NCBI RefSeq assembly: GCF_030462585.1
Contig: NZ_JASMRU010000005.1
Location: forward strand, 46,589-110,588
Source of the DNA: Pseudomonas sp. CAN1
GTDB taxonomy: Bacteria; Pseudomonadota; Gammaproteobacteria; Pseudomonadales; Pseudomonadaceae
Direction of reading: 5' to 3'
DNA: 64,000 nucleotides
The notes under the pieces are model-generated. The model searched no databases. It had not been told where the DNA came from and worked only from the letters and a program-made list of their open reading frames with translations. Positions 1 through 13,201 of this stretch are shown piece by piece. Position 1 is the first letter of the stretch. Each line of letters opens with the position of its first letter. Position numbers and translations under genes: made by a program.

Positions 1-1387
1 GCCCCGGCACGTTGGCGGCGATGCCCTGCAGGCGCGCCTCGCTCTCTTCCAGCGCGGCGCGGGCGCGGCGGCGTTCGGTGACGTCGTTGATGAACACCAG
101 CAGGTATTCCGAATCGCCGAAGCGCAGGAAGCTCAGCGACACGTCCGCCGGCAGCCATTGGCCGTCGGCGCGCAGGCACTGGGTCTCGAAGCTCAGCGGC
201 GCCTCGTCGGCATTGCGCGCGCGACGCCAGAGGTTGAGCCAGCGGTCCATGCTCAACGTCGGTTCGAGGTCCGACAACGGGCGGTCGACCACCGCGCCCG
301 GCGAGTAGCCGAGCATGTCCTCAGCGGCGCGGTTGGCATAGCGCACGTGGCTGTCCCAGTTGACCCAGAGGATGCCGACGGTGCTGCTGTCGATGGCGAA
401 CTGGGTCAGGCGCAGCGCCTGTTCCGCCGACTGGCGCAGTTCGATGTCGCGCCGCGCTGCCAGCAATCGTGATTCCAGCCCGCGTTGCTGGCGCCGCTGC
501 AGCAACAGCGTGGCCACGGCGAACAACAGCAGCAGGCCGAGCAGGATGCAGAGGTTCTGCCAAAAGCCGGGCGAGGAACCCAGGCGCGGATAGGTCGGCT
601 GCAGCCAGCGCTCATGCAACTGGTCGAGGTCCTTGGCCGGCACCGCGCGCAACGCCGCGTCGATGATCCCGGCCAGCTCTGGCAGGCTGCGGCGGGTAGC
701 CACGCGCAGCAGTTGCGGGTAGCCGATGTCGGCGACGACCCACAGGCCGGTGAACTCGGTTTCGCGGGTCAGGCGCGCCAGCTGGGCCTCATCGATCACC
801 GCGTAATTGGCCTCGCGGCCGAGCACCTTGCGCAGCACTTCGCGGTCGCTGTCGACGATCTGCAGGGTCAGCCCCGAATAGGTGCTGCGCAGGTAATCCA
901 CCACCGAGCCGGGCCCACGCACCGAAACGGTTTCGGCGCTGCCGAGGCTGTCCAGCTCGACCGAAGTCCCGCTGCGACGGTCGCCCACCACCAGACGCGG
1001 CACGCGCAGGTAGGGGTCGGAGAACAGCCAGTCGCGCAGGGTCGAAGGCGTCTGGCTGACACCGGGGGCAAGGTCAATCTCACCGGCGCGCACCGCGCGC
1101 TCCAGGGCCGCCTGATCCGGATAGGTGTGCCATTCCAGGCTCACCTGCATGGCCTTGGCCAGCCACTCCAGCAACTCGACGTTGGCCCCGGAAAGCTGCT
1201 GCAGGCGGCGGTCCTGCTGTACATACGGAGCCTCCAGCACGGCGCCGACGTGCAGTTGCGGGTGCCCGGCGAGCCAGGCGCGCTGGGCATCATCCAGCGC
1301 CAGCGGCGGCGTGGCGGATTCCGCCATGGCCAGCAACGGCAGGCAGCACAGCCAGGCCAGACAGGCTTTCCAGAACAGTCGACTCAT
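1..1387 (-). CDS. Periplasmic-binding/PAS sensor protein, partial (C-terminus outside window)
   Basis: The minus-strand frame is open from an ATG at 1387 to the window edge, about 462 codons. A signal peptide of about 22 residues is followed by a bacterial extracellular solute-binding (SBP_bac_3-like) domain at roughly 30-245. One hydrophobic helix comes next, near the stretch translated from 480-550, then a PAS domain that ends in the typical 'ND(V)TERRR' linker. The output domain lies outside the window. By position and architecture it matches the two-component sensor next to murU/amgK in P. aeruginosa (PA0600-like), so a histidine kinase end is most likely, but a GGDEF end cannot be excluded. 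It would sense a small periplasmic ligand across the inner membrane. It is transcribed divergently from the DUF3530 gene. Confidence 0.75.
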   Translation of the reverse strand, partial: MSRLFWKACLAWLCCLPLLAMAESATPPLALDDAQRAWLAGHPQLHVGAVLEAPYVQQDRRLQQLSGANVELLEWLAKAMQVSLEWHTYPDQAALERAVRAGEIDLAPGVSQTPSTLRDWLFSDPYLRVPRLVVGDRRSGTSVELDSLGSAETVSVRGPGSVVDYLRSTYSGLTLQIVDSDREVLRKVLGREANYAVIDEAQLARLTRETEFTGLWVVADIGYPQLLRVATRRSLPELAGIIDAALRAVPAKDLDQLHERWLQPTYPRLGSSPGFWQNLCILLGLLLLFAVATLLLQRRQQRGLESRLLAARRDIELRQSAEQALRLTQFAIDSSTVGILWVNWDSHVRYANRAAEDMLGYSPGAVVDRPLSDLEPTLSMDRWLNLWRRARNADEAPLSFETQCLRADGQWLPADVSLSFLRFGDSEYLLVFINDVTERRRARAALEESEARLQGIAANVPG

Positions 1388-1555
1388 GCCCACAACACCA
1401 TGGATTTCACTCGGGTCAAAGCAGATGGCCGGCATACCTTACAGCAAGCTCGGTTGAACCCGGCATGCCCCTCGCCTGACAAAGCAGATACAAGCCGCTA
1501 GGCTGGCCGCACTCGCAACCGCCGCTTGCTGCCCGCCAGGACAGGGATATCACCG

Positions 1556-2608
1556 ATGCCGCATTCGCTCCGCCCCACGCTGCTCGCCCTCAGCCTGTCA
1601 CTCGCCGTCGCTCCGCTGGGCGCTGCTCAGGCCGAAGATGCCAAGCCCGCCGCCACCGACAAGCCGGCAGCCGCCCCCGTAGTACGGCCCAACGTGACCG
1701 AGCGCAGCCAGAACGATTCCAGCGGCCTGGAGCGGCAGTTGCCCGAAGGCGAACAGCAGACGCTGAAAGCCGGCGACGAGACTTTCCTCGCCCTCTGGCT
1801 GCCCGCCAACACCGCCGACGCCCAGGGCGCGGTGATCCTGATTCCCGGCGATGGCGAGAGCCCCGACTGGCCGGTGGCGATCGGCCCGCTGCGGCGCAAG
1901 CTGCCGGACGCCGGTTGGCAGACGCTGGCGGTCAGCCTGCCCGACCCGCAGAGCACAGCGCCGATGCCGCGACCGAAGGAATCGCCGGACAAGGCCAGCG
2001 CCGACACCGACGCCACCGCCGCGGACAGCGCCAGCAAGCCGGAAGTCAAAGGCAGCGCGGGTACCGCCACACCGACGCCGGAAAGCACCGCCGAAACCGG
2101 CAGCGCCGAGCCGGCCCAGGCCAGCGCGGAAACCCCGCCGCCGCCCAGCGACCCGGTCGAACTGCGCAAGGCCCACGCCGAGCGCGTGCTGGCACGCATC
2201 CAGGCGGCCGTCGAACTGGCCCAGCAGCACAAGGCGAAATCCATTGTCCTGCTCGGCCACGGCACCGGTGCCTACTGGGCGACCCGTTACCTGGGCGAAC
2301 GCACGCCGGCGGAGATCAAGAACCTGCTGCTGGTGGCGCCGGAAATGCCGCGCGACTTCAAGCCGTCGCTGGACGAGACCGTGCCGCTGTTGAACCTCGC
2401 CACCGGCGACTTCTATTACAAGGACAAGACGCCCGACATCGCCGCGGCAAAGCTGCGCCTGCAGGCCAGCAAGCGGCAGAAGGCGCCGAACTACGTGCAG
2501 ATCGGCATGAACGCCCTGCCCGCCGATCCGGACACCGAGCAGGACCAGCTCTATCGCCGGGTTCGCGGCTGGCTGTCGATGCACCTGGAACCGATCGAGC
2601 AGCCCTGA
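1556..2608 (+). CDS. DUF3530-family exported protein
   Basis: Predicted 350-residue protein with a clear signal peptide ending near AQA-ED (residues 1-24). A Pro/Ala/Thr/Glu-rich low-complexity stretch lies around residues 140-205. The rest looks like a degenerate alpha/beta-hydrolase: 'GHGTGAYWA' resembles a nucleophile elbow in which Ser is replaced by Thr. I chose the ATG at 1556 rather than the upstream TTG at 1526 because it puts the signal peptide at the very N-terminus and has AGGG upstream. Function is unknown. The position matches the conserved hypothetical PA0599 of P. aeruginosa. It converges with the downstream DnaJ-domain gene, with a gap of one base between the stop codons. Confidence 0.7.
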   Translation: MPHSLRPTLLALSLSLAVAPLGAAQAEDAKPAATDKPAAAPVVRPNVTERSQNDSSGLERQLPEGEQQTLKAGDETFLALWLPANTADAQGAVILIPGDGESPDWPVAIGPLRRKLPDAGWQTLAVSLPDPQSTAPMPRPKESPDKASADTDATAADSASKPEVKGSAGTATPTPESTAETGSAEPAQASAETPPPPSDPVELRKAHAERVLARIQAAVELAQQHKAKSIVLLGHGTGAYWATRYLGERTPAEIKNLLLVAPEMPRDFKPSLDETVPLLNLATGDFYYKDKTPDIAAAKLRLQASKRQKAPNYVQIGMNALPADPDTEQDQLYRRVRGWLSMHLEPIEQP

Positions 2609-2609
2609 T

Positions 2610-3374
2610 CTAGCGGAAGCCCTTGCGCTGCCGCACCAGCAGGTAGGCGGCCTGGATTTCGCGGGTCTTGCCGGTCGCCGCGGCGATACGCTCGGGACTG
2701 GCGCCCTGGCCTTCGAGTTTGTCGGGATGGTTCTGGCTGATCAGCTTGCGATAGGCGCGCTTGATCTCCTCCGGCTCGCTTTCCGCCGTCACGCCCAGCA
2801 GGCGCAGCGCTGCACTGTAGGACTCGCGGGGAGTCGCCGGCGGCTTCGGCGGTTCAGCGCCGGCCGCAAGCGCCAGCACCTTGGAACGCGACAGCCCCAG
2901 CGCATCGCCCCACTGCAACAGCAGAGTCTTCTGCCCTGAGATCGGCGGACCACCGGCCCAGGCCATGCGCCAACACGCCTGAATCAGGCCTTCGGCGGTG
3001 GCTTCCTGGCCATTGCGCTGGCGCAGGCCGACATCCAGCAATTCGCCGCCCACCTTGCCGCGACCGAAGGCATCGATGGCCTGGCGACGCGCCTTGTCAT
3101 CCAGTTGCAGGCGCGCCATTTCGGCACGGGCCTGCTGGATGTGCGCATCGACCACCCGGCCACGACTCTTGGCCAGCCGGCCGAGCAGCAGGAACAGCAA
3201 CTCCTGGTCGCCGACCTGGGGGCCGCCACGCAGTTGCTCCAGCAAGCCACGCCAGGTGCGCTTCTTCAGGCGGCGGTCGAGCACCTGGCCGAGCAGCGCA
3301 CCGAGCATGGCGCCCGGAATGCTCGCCAGCGCCCAGCCAGCGATGACACCTACCAGGGTACCCGGCCAGAACAC
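2610..3374 (-). CDS. djlA: DjlA-like TerB/J-domain co-chaperone
   Basis: Predicted 254-residue protein. An N-terminal glycine-rich hydrophobic segment (FWPGTLVGVIAGWALAS...) should anchor it in the inner membrane. A TerB-like helical domain follows at about 50-165, and a C-terminal J domain carries the HPD tripeptide in 'ISQNHPDKLEGQG'. The family stimulates DnaK ATPase activity at the membrane. The start is taken as GTG at 3374, just after the murU stop (3376) and preceded by GGAGGG. A longer reading to 3458 would overlap murU by more than 80 bases and place non-homologous residues before the membrane anchor. Likely co-transcribed with amgK-murU. The family name is secure from its domains; use of the symbol djlA follows the usual annotation. 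Confidence 0.8.
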   Translation of the reverse strand: MFWPGTLVGVIAGWALASIPGAMLGALLGQVLDRRLKKRTWRGLLEQLRGGPQVGDQELLFLLLGRLAKSRGRVVDAHIQQARAEMARLQLDDKARRQAIDAFGRGKVGGELLDVGLRQRNGQEATAEGLIQACWRMAWAGGPPISGQKTLLLQWGDALGLSRSKVLALAAGAEPPKPPATPRESYSAALRLLGVTAESEPEEIKRAYRKLISQNHPDKLEGQGASPERIAAATGKTREIQAAYLLVRQRKGFR

Positions 3375-3375
3375 T

Positions 3376-5069
<1,694 letters not shown>

Positions 5070-5198
5070 CTTTATGGGTTCTCCACGGCCCTAGCCGTTG
5101 CGCGGGTCATGCTTTATTATCCAGCATCTTTTTGAGCCCATCGAGAGGCGTGCGGCCTACTTTGGGCCGATGGCTCGCAGGAAGCCCGGATTAACAAG

Positions 5199-7982
5199 AT
5201 GGCAGTGAATTTCCCCGTGTTCCGTAGAAAATTCCCCTTACTGGTGACCGGTGGCCTGCTGGCTATCCAGCCGCTCGCCACTGTGACCGCGGCACCCGGC
5301 GAGCAGTTCGCCTGCCAGCCTTCCGCGTCCGGCGCCTGGGATTGCTCCTCGCAGAGCGCCGCAGCCGTCGCTCCGCGCCCGCAGCATGGTGCGACCTCCG
5401 TCAGCGCCGGTGGCGCTGCCGCCAGCAGCGCGAAGTCCTCCGATGGCTCGACCAGCACTTCGACTTCGGCTGAAGAGCCCAAGCAACTGGTGACCCAGTC
5501 CGGCGGCCGTGGCCTGAAGTCGCGCAGCAGCGACTACAGCCACCTCGACTGGATCCCCCGCGACAAGCTGAGCGCCGCGCAACTGGCGGAAATCGGCCCG
5601 TACTGTGGCGGCGAATACGTCGAGCCGGTACGCCCGGGCATGAACGACAAGACGCCGAACGACGAGGCTCCGACCTACGTCTCGGCGAAGGTGTCGCGTT
5701 ACGAGCAGGAAAAGCAGATCGCGACCCTCGCGGGTAACGTGGTCCTGCGCCAGGGCAGCATGCAGGTGGAGGCCGACGAGGCCAACCTGCACCAGGCCGA
5801 GAACCGCGGCGAGCTGGTCGGCAACGTCAAGCTGCGCGACAACGGCGCGCTGATCGTCGGCGACCACGCCGAACTGCAACTGGACAACGGCGCGGCGAAG
5901 ATCGACAACGCCGAGTACGTCATGCACCAGGCGCAGGTCCGCGGCAGTGCGCTGTACGCCAAGCGCCAGGAAGACGCGATCATCCAGCTCAAGGATGGCA
6001 CCTACACCCGTTGCGAACCCAGCAGCAACGCCTGGGTCCTGAAGGGCAACAACATCAAGCTGAACCCGGCCACCGGCTTCGGCACCGCGACCAACGCGAC
6101 CCTGCGGGTGAAGGACATTCCGGTCTTCTACACCCCGTACATCTATTTCCCGATCGACAACCGTCGTCAGTCCGGCTTCCTGGCACCGTCCTTCGCGACC
6201 TCGACCGATACCGGCTTCACGCTGACCACGCCGTACTACTTCAACCTGGCGCCCAACTACGACGCCACGTTGTACCCGCACTACATGGTCAAGCGCGGAC
6301 TGCTGATGGAAGGCGAGTTCCGCTACCTGACCCACAGCAGCGAAGGCCAGGTCACCGCCGCCTACCTGAACGACAAGAACGACGACCGCGAAGACTTCCC
6401 GCAGTACACCGACACCCGTTGGCTGTATGGCTGGAAGAACACCAGCGGCCTGGATTCCCGCTGGCTGGCGCAGGTGGACTACACCCGCATCAGCGACCCG
6501 TACTACTTCCAGGACCTGGATACCTCGCTGGGTATCGGCTCGCCGACCTACGTCAACCAGCAGGGCGTCCTGACCTATCGCGGCGACAGCTACACCGCCC
6601 GCCTGAACGCGCAGTCCTACCAGTTGGCGACCGTGACCGACGTCACTCCGTACAACCGCCTGCCGCAGCTCACCCTGGACGGCAAGCTGCCGTTCAATCC
6701 GGGCGGTCTGGACTTCACCTACAGCACCGAAGCCGTGCGCTTCGATCGCGACTTGGATGACGGCTTCTACCGCATCGACATCGACAACCCGACGCTCTAC
6801 CCGCGTCCGGATACCAACATCCAGGGCCTGGCTCGCGCGACTGGCGACCGCTTCCACGCCGAGCCGGGCATCAGCCTGCCGATGAACCGCAGCTGGGGCT
6901 TCATGACCCCAACCGTCAAGGCCATGTACACCAAGTACGATCTGGATCTTGATGGGCAGGGCAAGCAATACATCGCCAACAATCAGCCTTGGCTGAACTA
7001 CGACAGCAGCCCGGACCGTTCGCTGGGCCTGGCCAAGCTCGATAGCGGGCTGTACTTCGACCGCGACACCAGCTTCGGCGGCACCAAGTTCCGCCAGACC
7101 CTGGAACCGCGCGCGATGTACCTCTACGTGCCGTACAAGAACCAGGACAACCTGCCGACCTTCGACACCGGCGAATTCACCTTCAGCTACGACTCGCTGT
7201 GGCGTGAAAACCGTTTCACCGGCCGCGACCGCATCGGCGACGCCAACCAGCTGTCTCTCGGACTGGGTTCGCGCTTCATCGAAGACGATGGTTTCGAACG
7301 CGCCTACATCGCCGCCGGCCAGATCTACTACTTCAGCGACCGCCGCGTGCAACTGCCCGGCCTGACCGAGGACGACCTGCGTGCCAGCGGCGCGAAGAAC
7401 CCGGACGCCGACACCTGGCGCTCGCCCTACGCCCTCACCGGCATCTATCGCTTCAACCACGATTGGTACGCCAGCTCCGACTACAACTGGAACCCGAACA
7501 CGCACCACACCGACAACGGCAACCTGATGTTCCATTATCAGCCTGAAGCCGACCCACGCAAGGTGCTGAACGCCGGCTACCGCTACCGCGCGGACAGCAA
7601 GCGTTTCAACCCGAACACCGGGCAGTTCGAGTACGGCAGCGACGAGTACAAGATCGAACAGCATGACCTGTCGTTCATGTGGCCGGTCCTGCCGCAGTGG
7701 GCCGCCATTGGCCGCTGGCAGTACGACTACAACCAGAGCCGCACGCTGGAAGCCTTCGGTGGCTTCGAGTACGACAGTTGCTGCTGGAAGCTGCGCCTGA
7801 TCAATCGCTACTGGGTCGACTACGACGACGAGCAGTTCGTGACCTCGACGTCCAAGTCCGACCACGGTGTATTCCTTCAAATCATCTTGAAAGGCCTTGG
7901 CGGCGTGGTTGGCAACCAGGTGGAAGGCTTCCTCGACCAAGGTATCCAGGGTTATCGTCAACGTGAAGACAATGCTATGTAA
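5199..7982 (+). CDS. lptD: LPS-assembly outer-membrane protein LptD
   Basis: 927-residue beta-barrel protein that, with LptE, inserts lipopolysaccharide into the outer leaflet. A signal peptide covers about residues 1-33. A Cys pair in the mature N-terminus ('[15 protein letters not shown]') and another near the C-terminus ('[10 protein letters not shown]') are the conserved inter-domain disulfide partners. The OstA-like periplasmic jellyroll at about 150-300 precedes a barrel rich in alternating aromatic strands. Start ATG at 5199 gives the MAV N-terminus typical of Pseudomonas LptD. surA begins inside its last codons, so the two are coupled, as expected because SurA helps fold LptD. Confidence 0.96.
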   Translation: MAVNFPVFRRKFPLLVTGGLLAIQPLATVTAAPGEQFACQPSASGAWDCSSQSAAAVAPRPQHGATSVSAGGAAASSAKSSDGSTSTSTSAEEPKQLVTQSGGRGLKSRSSDYSHLDWIPRDKLSAAQLAEIGPYCGGEYVEPVRPGMNDKTPNDEAPTYVSAKVSRYEQEKQIATLAGNVVLRQGSMQVEADEANLHQAENRGELVGNVKLRDNGALIVGDHAELQLDNGAAKIDNAEYVMHQAQVRGSALYAKRQEDAIIQLKDGTYTRCEPSSNAWVLKGNNIKLNPATGFGTATNATLRVKDIPVFYTPYIYFPIDNRRQSGFLAPSFATSTDTGFTLTTPYYFNLAPNYDATLYPHYMVKRGLLMEGEFRYLTHSSEGQVTAAYLNDKNDDREDFPQYTDTRWLYGWKNTSGLDSRWLAQVDYTRISDPYYFQDLDTSLGIGSPTYVNQQGVLTYRGDSYTARLNAQSYQLATVTDVTPYNRLPQLTLDGKLPFNPGGLDFTYSTEAVRFDRDLDDGFYRIDIDNPTLYPRPDTNIQGLARATGDRFHAEPGISLPMNRSWGFMTPTVKAMYTKYDLDLDGQGKQYIANNQPWLNYDSSPDRSLGLAKLDSGLYFDRDTSFGGTKFRQTLEPRAMYLYVPYKNQDNLPTFDTGEFTFSYDSLWRENRFTGRDRIGDANQLSLGLGSRFIEDDGFERAYIAAGQIYYFSDRRVQLPGLTEDDLRASGAKNPDADTWRSPYALTGIYRFNHDWYASSDYNWNPNTHHTDNGNLMFHYQPEADPRKVLNAGYRYRADSKRFNPNTGQFEYGSDEYKIEQHDLSFMWPVLPQWAAIGRWQYDYNQSRTLEAFGGFEYDSCCWKLRLINRYWVDYDDEQFVTSTSKSDHGVFLQIILKGLGGVVGNQVEGFLDQGIQGYRQREDNAM

Positions 7983-9255
7983 GGCCCTGCGCCCGCTGAT
8001 GCTGGGCGCGCTGTTGGCAAGTTCCGTCGCGCACGCCGAAGTGGTTCCGCTGGACCGTGTGGTCGCCATCGTCGACAACGACGTGGTGATGCAGAGCCAG
8101 CTAGACCAGCGCCTGCGTGAAGTCCGTGCAACCATCCAGAAGCGCGGCGCGCCGCTGCCGCCCGAGCATGTGCTGGACCAGCAGGTGCTCGAGCGCCTGA
8201 TCATCGAGAACATTCAGCTGCAGATCGGTGACCGCTCCGGCGTTCGCATCACCGACGAGGAGCTGAACCAGGCCATGGGCACCATTGCCCAGCGCAACAA
8301 CATGAGCCTGGACCAGTTCCGCGCCGCCCTTTCCCACGATGGCCTGTCCTATGACGAAGCCCGTGAGCAGGTGCGCCGTGAGATGATCATCAGCCGCGTG
8401 CGTCAGCGCCGCGTGGCCGAGCGCATCCAGGTCAGCGAGCAGGAAGTGCAGAACTTCCTGGCCTCCGACCTGGGCAAGATCCAGCTCTCCGAAGAGTACC
8501 GCCTGGCCAACATCCTGATCCCGGTACCCGACAGCGCCTCGCCGGAAACCGTGCAGGCCGCGGCGCGCCAGGCCCAGGAAATGTACCAGCAGCTCAAGCA
8601 GGGTGCTGACTTCGGCCAGTTGGCGGTGTCCCGCTCGGCCGGCGACAACGCCCTGGAAGGCGGCGAGATCGGCTGGCGCAAGGCCGCCCAGCTGCCTTCG
8701 CCGTTCGACGGCATGGTCGGCAGCCTGGCCGTGGGCGACGTGACCGAGCCGGTCCGCACCCCGGGCGGCTTCATCATCATCAAGCTGGAGGAGAAGCGCG
8801 GCGGCAGCAAGATGCTGCGTGACGAAGTCCACGTTCGCCACATCCTGCTCAAGCCGAGCGAGATCCGCAGCGAGGAAGAGACCCAGCGTCTGGCCGAGAA
8901 GCTCTACGAGCGCATCCAGGCTGGCGAGAGCTTCGCCGATCTGGCGAAGAAATTCTCCGAAGACCCGGGCTCCAAGCTCAACGGCGGCGACCTCAACTGG
9001 GTCGACCCGGAGTCTCTGGTGCCGGAATTCCGCGAGGTGATGAACAACGCGCCGCAAGGCCAGGTCACCAAGCCGTTCCGCTCGCCGTTCGGCTGGCACG
9101 TGCTGGAAGTCCTCGGCCGTCGCGCCACCGACAGCAGCGACAAGTTCCGCGAGCAACAAGCTGCCCAGACCCTCCGCGCACGCAAGTACGATGAGGAACT
9201 GCAGGCCTGGCTGCGCCAGATTCGCGACGAAGCCTACGTCGAGATCAAGCAGTAA
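7963..9255 (+). CDS. surA: Periplasmic chaperone / peptidyl-prolyl isomerase SurA
   Basis: 430-residue protein: signal peptide (about 1-23, cut after AHA), N-terminal chaperone region, and two parvulin (PpiC) domains at about 170-275 and 285-385. The second contains '[10 protein letters not shown]' and 'GWHVLEV'. It escorts outer-membrane proteins, LptD among them, through the periplasm. I chose the GTG at 7963, giving [13 protein letters not shown], because Pseudomonas SurA proteins commonly begin MKT; ATG at 7972 is the alternative. The start lies inside the 3' end of lptD. A strong terminator follows. Confidence 0.93.
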   Translation: MKTMLCKALRPLMLGALLASSVAHAEVVPLDRVVAIVDNDVVMQSQLDQRLREVRATIQKRGAPLPPEHVLDQQVLERLIIENIQLQIGDRSGVRITDEELNQAMGTIAQRNNMSLDQFRAALSHDGLSYDEAREQVRREMIISRVRQRRVAERIQVSEQEVQNFLASDLGKIQLSEEYRLANILIPVPDSASPETVQAAARQAQEMYQQLKQGADFGQLAVSRSAGDNALEGGEIGWRKAAQLPSPFDGMVGSLAVGDVTEPVRTPGGFIIIKLEEKRGGSKMLRDEVHVRHILLKPSEIRSEEETQRLAEKLYERIQAGESFADLAKKFSEDPGSKLNGGDLNWVDPESLVPEFREVMNNAPQGQVTKPFRSPFGWHVLEVLGRRATDSSDKFREQQAAQTLRARKYDEELQAWLRQIRDEAYVEIKQ

Positions 9256-9274
9256 GCAGCGCGAGTCGCTCATG

Positions 9275-9306
9275 AAAGAAACCCGGCCCAGGCCGGGTTT
9301 CTTTTT
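9275..9306 (+). terminator. Rho-independent terminator after surA
   Basis: A 10-bp perfect stem (AAACCCGGCC / GGCCGGGTTT, 9279-9288 and 9291-9300) runs into CTTTTT. It lies 20-50 bases after the surA stop and separates lptD-surA from pdxA. Confidence 0.85.
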
Positions 9307-9403
9307 GCCCGCGGAAAGCTTCATGGAGCAGAAGGCTTCGTGGAAGCGGGGCTTCGTCGTAGAGTAGGCCCATCCGCTGCATCTTCTTATTCGAGAGCCC
9401 CTG

Positions 9404-10402
9404 ATGAGCACCTCCCACCTGTTCGCCCTGACCCCCGGCGAGCCCGCCGGCATCGGTCCCGATCTCTGCCTGCTGCTGTCCCGCGAAGCGCAACCGCACC
9501 CGCTGGTCGCCGTCGCCAGCCGCCAGCTACTGGCAGAGCGCGCCGCCCTGCTCGGGCTGAACATCGACCTGCAGGAAGTCGGCCCCGGCCACTGGCCGAG
9601 CGCCGCCGCGCCGGCCGGCACCCTGTACGTCTGGGACACTCCGCTGGCCGCGCCAGTCGAGCCCGGCAAGCTGAACCAGGCCAACGCCGCCTATGTGCTG
9701 GAAACCCTGACCCGCGCCGGCCAGGGCTGCCTCGAAGGGCACTTCGCCGGGATGATCACCGCACCGGTGCACAAGGGCGTGATCAACGAAGCCGGCATCG
9801 CTTTCTCCGGCCATACCGAATTCCTTGCCGACCTGACCTCCACCGCCCAGGTGGTGATGATGCTCGCGACCCGTGGCCTGCGCGTGGCGCTGGTGACCAC
9901 CCACCTGCCACTGCGAGAGATCGCCGATGCCATCACCTCGGTACGCCTGGAACGCGTCACCCGTATCCTGCACGCCGACCTGCGCGACAAGTTCGGTCTG
10001 GCCAATCCGCGCATCCTCGTCTGCGGCCTCAACCCCCACGCGGGCGAAGGCGGCCACCTCGGCCACGAAGAAATCGACGTGATCGAGCCGACCCTGGAGC
10101 TCCTGCGCACCGAGGGCATGCAGCTGATCGGCCCGCTACCGGCCGACACCCTGTTCACCCCCAAGCACCTGGAGCACTGCGATGCCGTGCTGGCCATGTA
10201 CCACGACCAGGGCCTGCCGGTGCTCAAGTACAAGGGATTCGGCGCGGCGGTCAACGTGACCCTCGGCCTGCCGATCATCCGCACCTCGGTGGACCACGGC
10301 ACCGCGCTGGACCTCGCCGGCACCGGTCGGATCGACAGTGGCAGCCTGCAGGTGGCCCTGGAAACCGCCTATCAAATGGCAGCCGCCGCTGCCAGCCGGT
10401 AG
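9404..10402 (+). CDS. pdxA: 4-hydroxythreonine-4-phosphate dehydrogenase
   Basis: 332-residue NAD-dependent dehydrogenase of pyridoxal-5'-phosphate synthesis. The protein starts '[21 protein letters not shown]', where [10 protein letters not shown] is the family signature. Metal-binding His residues are visible in 'TTHLPL', 'NPHAGE' and 'YHDQG'. It oxidises 4-phosphohydroxy-L-threonine, the product being used by PdxJ in the cytoplasm. It lies in the conserved surA-pdxA-rsmA order and is separated from rsmA by a repeat-rich 106-bp gap. Confidence 0.95.
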   Translation: MSTSHLFALTPGEPAGIGPDLCLLLSREAQPHPLVAVASRQLLAERAALLGLNIDLQEVGPGHWPSAAAPAGTLYVWDTPLAAPVEPGKLNQANAAYVLETLTRAGQGCLEGHFAGMITAPVHKGVINEAGIAFSGHTEFLADLTSTAQVVMMLATRGLRVALVTTHLPLREIADAITSVRLERVTRILHADLRDKFGLANPRILVCGLNPHAGEGGHLGHEEIDVIEPTLELLRTEGMQLIGPLPADTLFTPKHLEHCDAVLAMYHDQGLPVLKYKGFGAAVNVTLGLPIIRTSVDHGTALDLAGTGRIDSGSLQVALETAYQMAAAAASR

Positions 10403-10499
10403 CGGCAAGCAACAAGCGGCAAGCGGTGTCAGCTGGTAAACTTTCGCCCTTTGAACATCGCTTTGGCTCTGGCTTGTCGCTTGCAGCTTGAAGCCTGGA
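10403..10499. repeat. Pseudomonas intergenic inverted repeat (REP-like)
   Basis: The left side has CGGCAAGCAACAAGCGGCAA and the right side GGCTTGTCGCTTGCAGCTTG, imperfect reverse complements of one another. This fills almost the whole pdxA-rsmA gap. Elements of the 'caagcggcaagc' type are scattered through Pseudomonas genomes between genes. The exact family cannot be named without a genome-wide count. Confidence 0.5.
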
Positions 10500-10508
10500 G
10501 CCGCATTT

Positions 10509-11339
10509 ATGTCGTCCGAACTCTTCCAGCACCGCGCCCGCAAACGCTTTGGGCAGAACTTCCTGCATGACGCCGGGGTGATTCACAAGATCCTGCGCGC
10601 CATTGCCGCCAAGGAAGGCCAGCACCTGCTGGAAATCGGCCCGGGCCAGGGCGCCCTCACCGAGGGCCTGGTGGACAGCGGCGCGAAGCTCGACGTGATC
10701 GAGCTGGACCTCGACCTGATTCCGCAACTGAAGTGGCGCTTCGGCCTGAAGCCCAACTTCAGCCTGCACCAGGGCGACGCCATGAAGTTCGACTTCTCCA
10801 GCCTGATCGCCGCCCCCGAAGACAAGCTGCGCGTCGTCGGCAACCTGCCCTACAACATCTCCACCCCGCTGATCTTCCACCTCCTGGACCATGCCTCGCT
10901 GATCCAGGACATGCACTTCATGCTGCAGAAGGAAGTGGTGGAGCGCCTGGCCGCCGAGCCGGGCAATGGCGACTGGGGCCGCCTGTCGATCATGGTGCAG
11001 TACTTCTGCCGCGTGGATTACCTGTTCACCGTCGGCCCCGGCGCGTTCAACCCGCCGCCCAAGGTCGAGTCGGCCATCGTCCGCCTGGTGCCTTACGCCG
11101 AGCCGCCGCATCCAGCCAAGGATCACCGTGTGCTGGAACGCATCGTCCGCGAAGCCTTCAACCAGCGCCGCAAGACCCTGCGCAACACCCTGCGCACGCT
11201 GATGAGTGTCGAGGACATCGAAGCCGCTGGCGTCGACCCGACCCTGCGCCCCGAGCAACTTAGCGTCGCCGACTTCGTCAGCCTGGCCAACCGCTTCAGC
11301 GAAACCAACCCGGAAGCCGAGCAAGGACCGACCGCATGA
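10509..11339 (+). CDS. rsmA: 16S rRNA adenine dimethyltransferase (KsgA)
   Basis: 276-residue SAM-dependent methyltransferase. 'RFGQNFLHD' and '[15 protein letters not shown]' are the N-terminal and SAM-binding motifs, and '[10 protein letters not shown]' is the NLPY catalytic motif. It dimethylates two adjacent adenines near the 3' end of 16S rRNA late in 30S assembly. Start ATG at 10509 gives [15 protein letters not shown]; a TTG at 10488 would add seven unconserved residues. The stop overlaps apaG (ATGA). Confidence 0.95.
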   Translation: MSSELFQHRARKRFGQNFLHDAGVIHKILRAIAAKEGQHLLEIGPGQGALTEGLVDSGAKLDVIELDLDLIPQLKWRFGLKPNFSLHQGDAMKFDFSSLIAAPEDKLRVVGNLPYNISTPLIFHLLDHASLIQDMHFMLQKEVVERLAAEPGNGDWGRLSIMVQYFCRVDYLFTVGPGAFNPPPKVESAIVRLVPYAEPPHPAKDHRVLERIVREAFNQRRKTLRNTLRTLMSVEDIEAAGVDPTLRPEQLSVADFVSLANRFSETNPEAEQGPTA

Positions 11340-11715
11340 GCGATTCCCGCTACCAGGTCAGCGTCAGCGTCACCACTCGCCACCTGCCCGAGCAATCCCA
11401 GCCGGATCAGCAGCGCTTCGTGTTCGCCTACACCGTGACCATCCACAACCACGGTGAGCTGGCGGCCAAGCTGCTGACCCGTCACTGGATCATCACCGAC
11501 GGCGACGGCCACGTGCAGGAAGTGCGCGGCGCCGGTGTGGTCGGCGAGAAGCCGTTGATCGAGCCGGGCGCCAGTCACACCTACACCAGCGGCACGGTGA
11601 TGGCGACCAAGGTCGGCAGCATGCATGGCAGCTACCAGATGGTCGCTACCGACGGCCACCACTTCGAAGCCGAGATCCCGGCATTCCGACTCGCCGTCCC
11701 CGGGGCACTGCACTG

Positions 11716-11716
<1 letters not shown>
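11336..11716 (+). CDS. apaG: ApaG protein
   Basis: 126-residue single-domain protein of the ApaG/DUF525 family (immunoglobulin-like fold). It carries the characteristic 'HWIITDGDG', '[10 protein letters not shown]' and '[18 protein letters not shown]' stretches. Its biochemical role is poorly defined; it is regularly found between rsmA and apaH. It overlaps both neighbours (ATGA with rsmA, one base with apaH), so it is part of a coupled run. Confidence 0.95.
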
Positions 11717-12540
<824 letters not shown>

Positions 12541-12582
12541 CTGCCGCGGGGCCGTTGGCTCCGCGCCTTGCGAGGTAATCCC

Positions 12583-12912
12583 ATGAGCGACTTCAAGCGC
12601 ATCGCCCCCGACCAGGCCCAGCAACTGCGCGACGGCGGCGCCCAGGTCGTCGACATCCGCGACCCGCAAAGCTACGCGATGGGGCACATCAGTGGCTCGA
12701 AGCACATCGACAACTACTCGGTGGCCGACTTTATCCGCGAAGCGGACATGGACGCGCCGCTGGTCGTGGTCTGCTACCACGGCAACTCCAGCCAGAGCGC
12801 GGCGGCCTATTTCGTCCAGCAGGGCTTCTCCGAGGTCTACAGCCTCGACGGCGGCTTCGAACTGTGGCGCAGCGTCTATCCCGCGGATACCAGCGCTGGC
12901 GGCGCTGACTGA
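12583..12912 (+). CDS. glpE: Thiosulfate sulfurtransferase GlpE (single-domain rhodanese)
   Basis: 109-residue rhodanese. The active-site loop '[12 protein letters not shown]' places the persulfide-forming cysteine at position 64, and the CH2-type motif follows the family. It transfers sulfane sulfur from thiosulfate to cyanide or other acceptors. Start ATG at 12583 with GAGGT eight bases upstream; a longer in-frame start at 12568 lacks that spacing. Last gene of the rsmA-apaG-apaH-glpE run. Confidence 0.9.
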   Translation: MSDFKRIAPDQAQQLRDGGAQVVDIRDPQSYAMGHISGSKHIDNYSVADFIREADMDAPLVVVCYHGNSSQSAAAYFVQQGFSEVYSLDGGFELWRSVYPADTSAGGAD

Positions 12913-13201
12913 AAGCCCCTACGAAAGGGGCGGATTAGCCCCTTCAAAAAATCTGTAACTTCTCGCTCTTTCGTCCTTTACACACTGAAGAACGAACTAT
13001 CCTTTCCCTCAGGCCATCCAAAAAAGGGAGAGCCGGCACACCGGCTTCCGGTTAATCGGCAGTGACCATTGGGGGCGGATCAGGGCAGTGGCCAGGTTCC
13101 GTTGGAGTTCTGGGGGATTCTCGCCGGTAAGCACTGGCAGCCCGACCGCACCCGCACAGACCGATCCGGCGCCGGCTCCATGCATCGAGCGAGGAGACGT
13201 C

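Noticed and set aside
485-1501. 338-residue plus-strand frame at the left end
   Set aside because: It is the complement of the sensor gene, whose frame encodes signal peptide, binding and PAS domains.
5238-8213. 991-residue minus-strand open frame opposite lptD and surA
   Set aside because: Complement of two certain genes in GC-rich DNA; low-complexity Val/Ala/Arg composition and no motif.
12915-12945. Terminator after glpE
   Set aside because: Overlapping GCCCCT/AGGGGC stems exist but no run of T follows on either strand.
13086-13106. Possible sigma-54 promoter (TGGCCAGG...TTGG) upstream of prkA
   Set aside because: Distance between the GG and the TTG element is two bases too long for a -24/-12 promoter.
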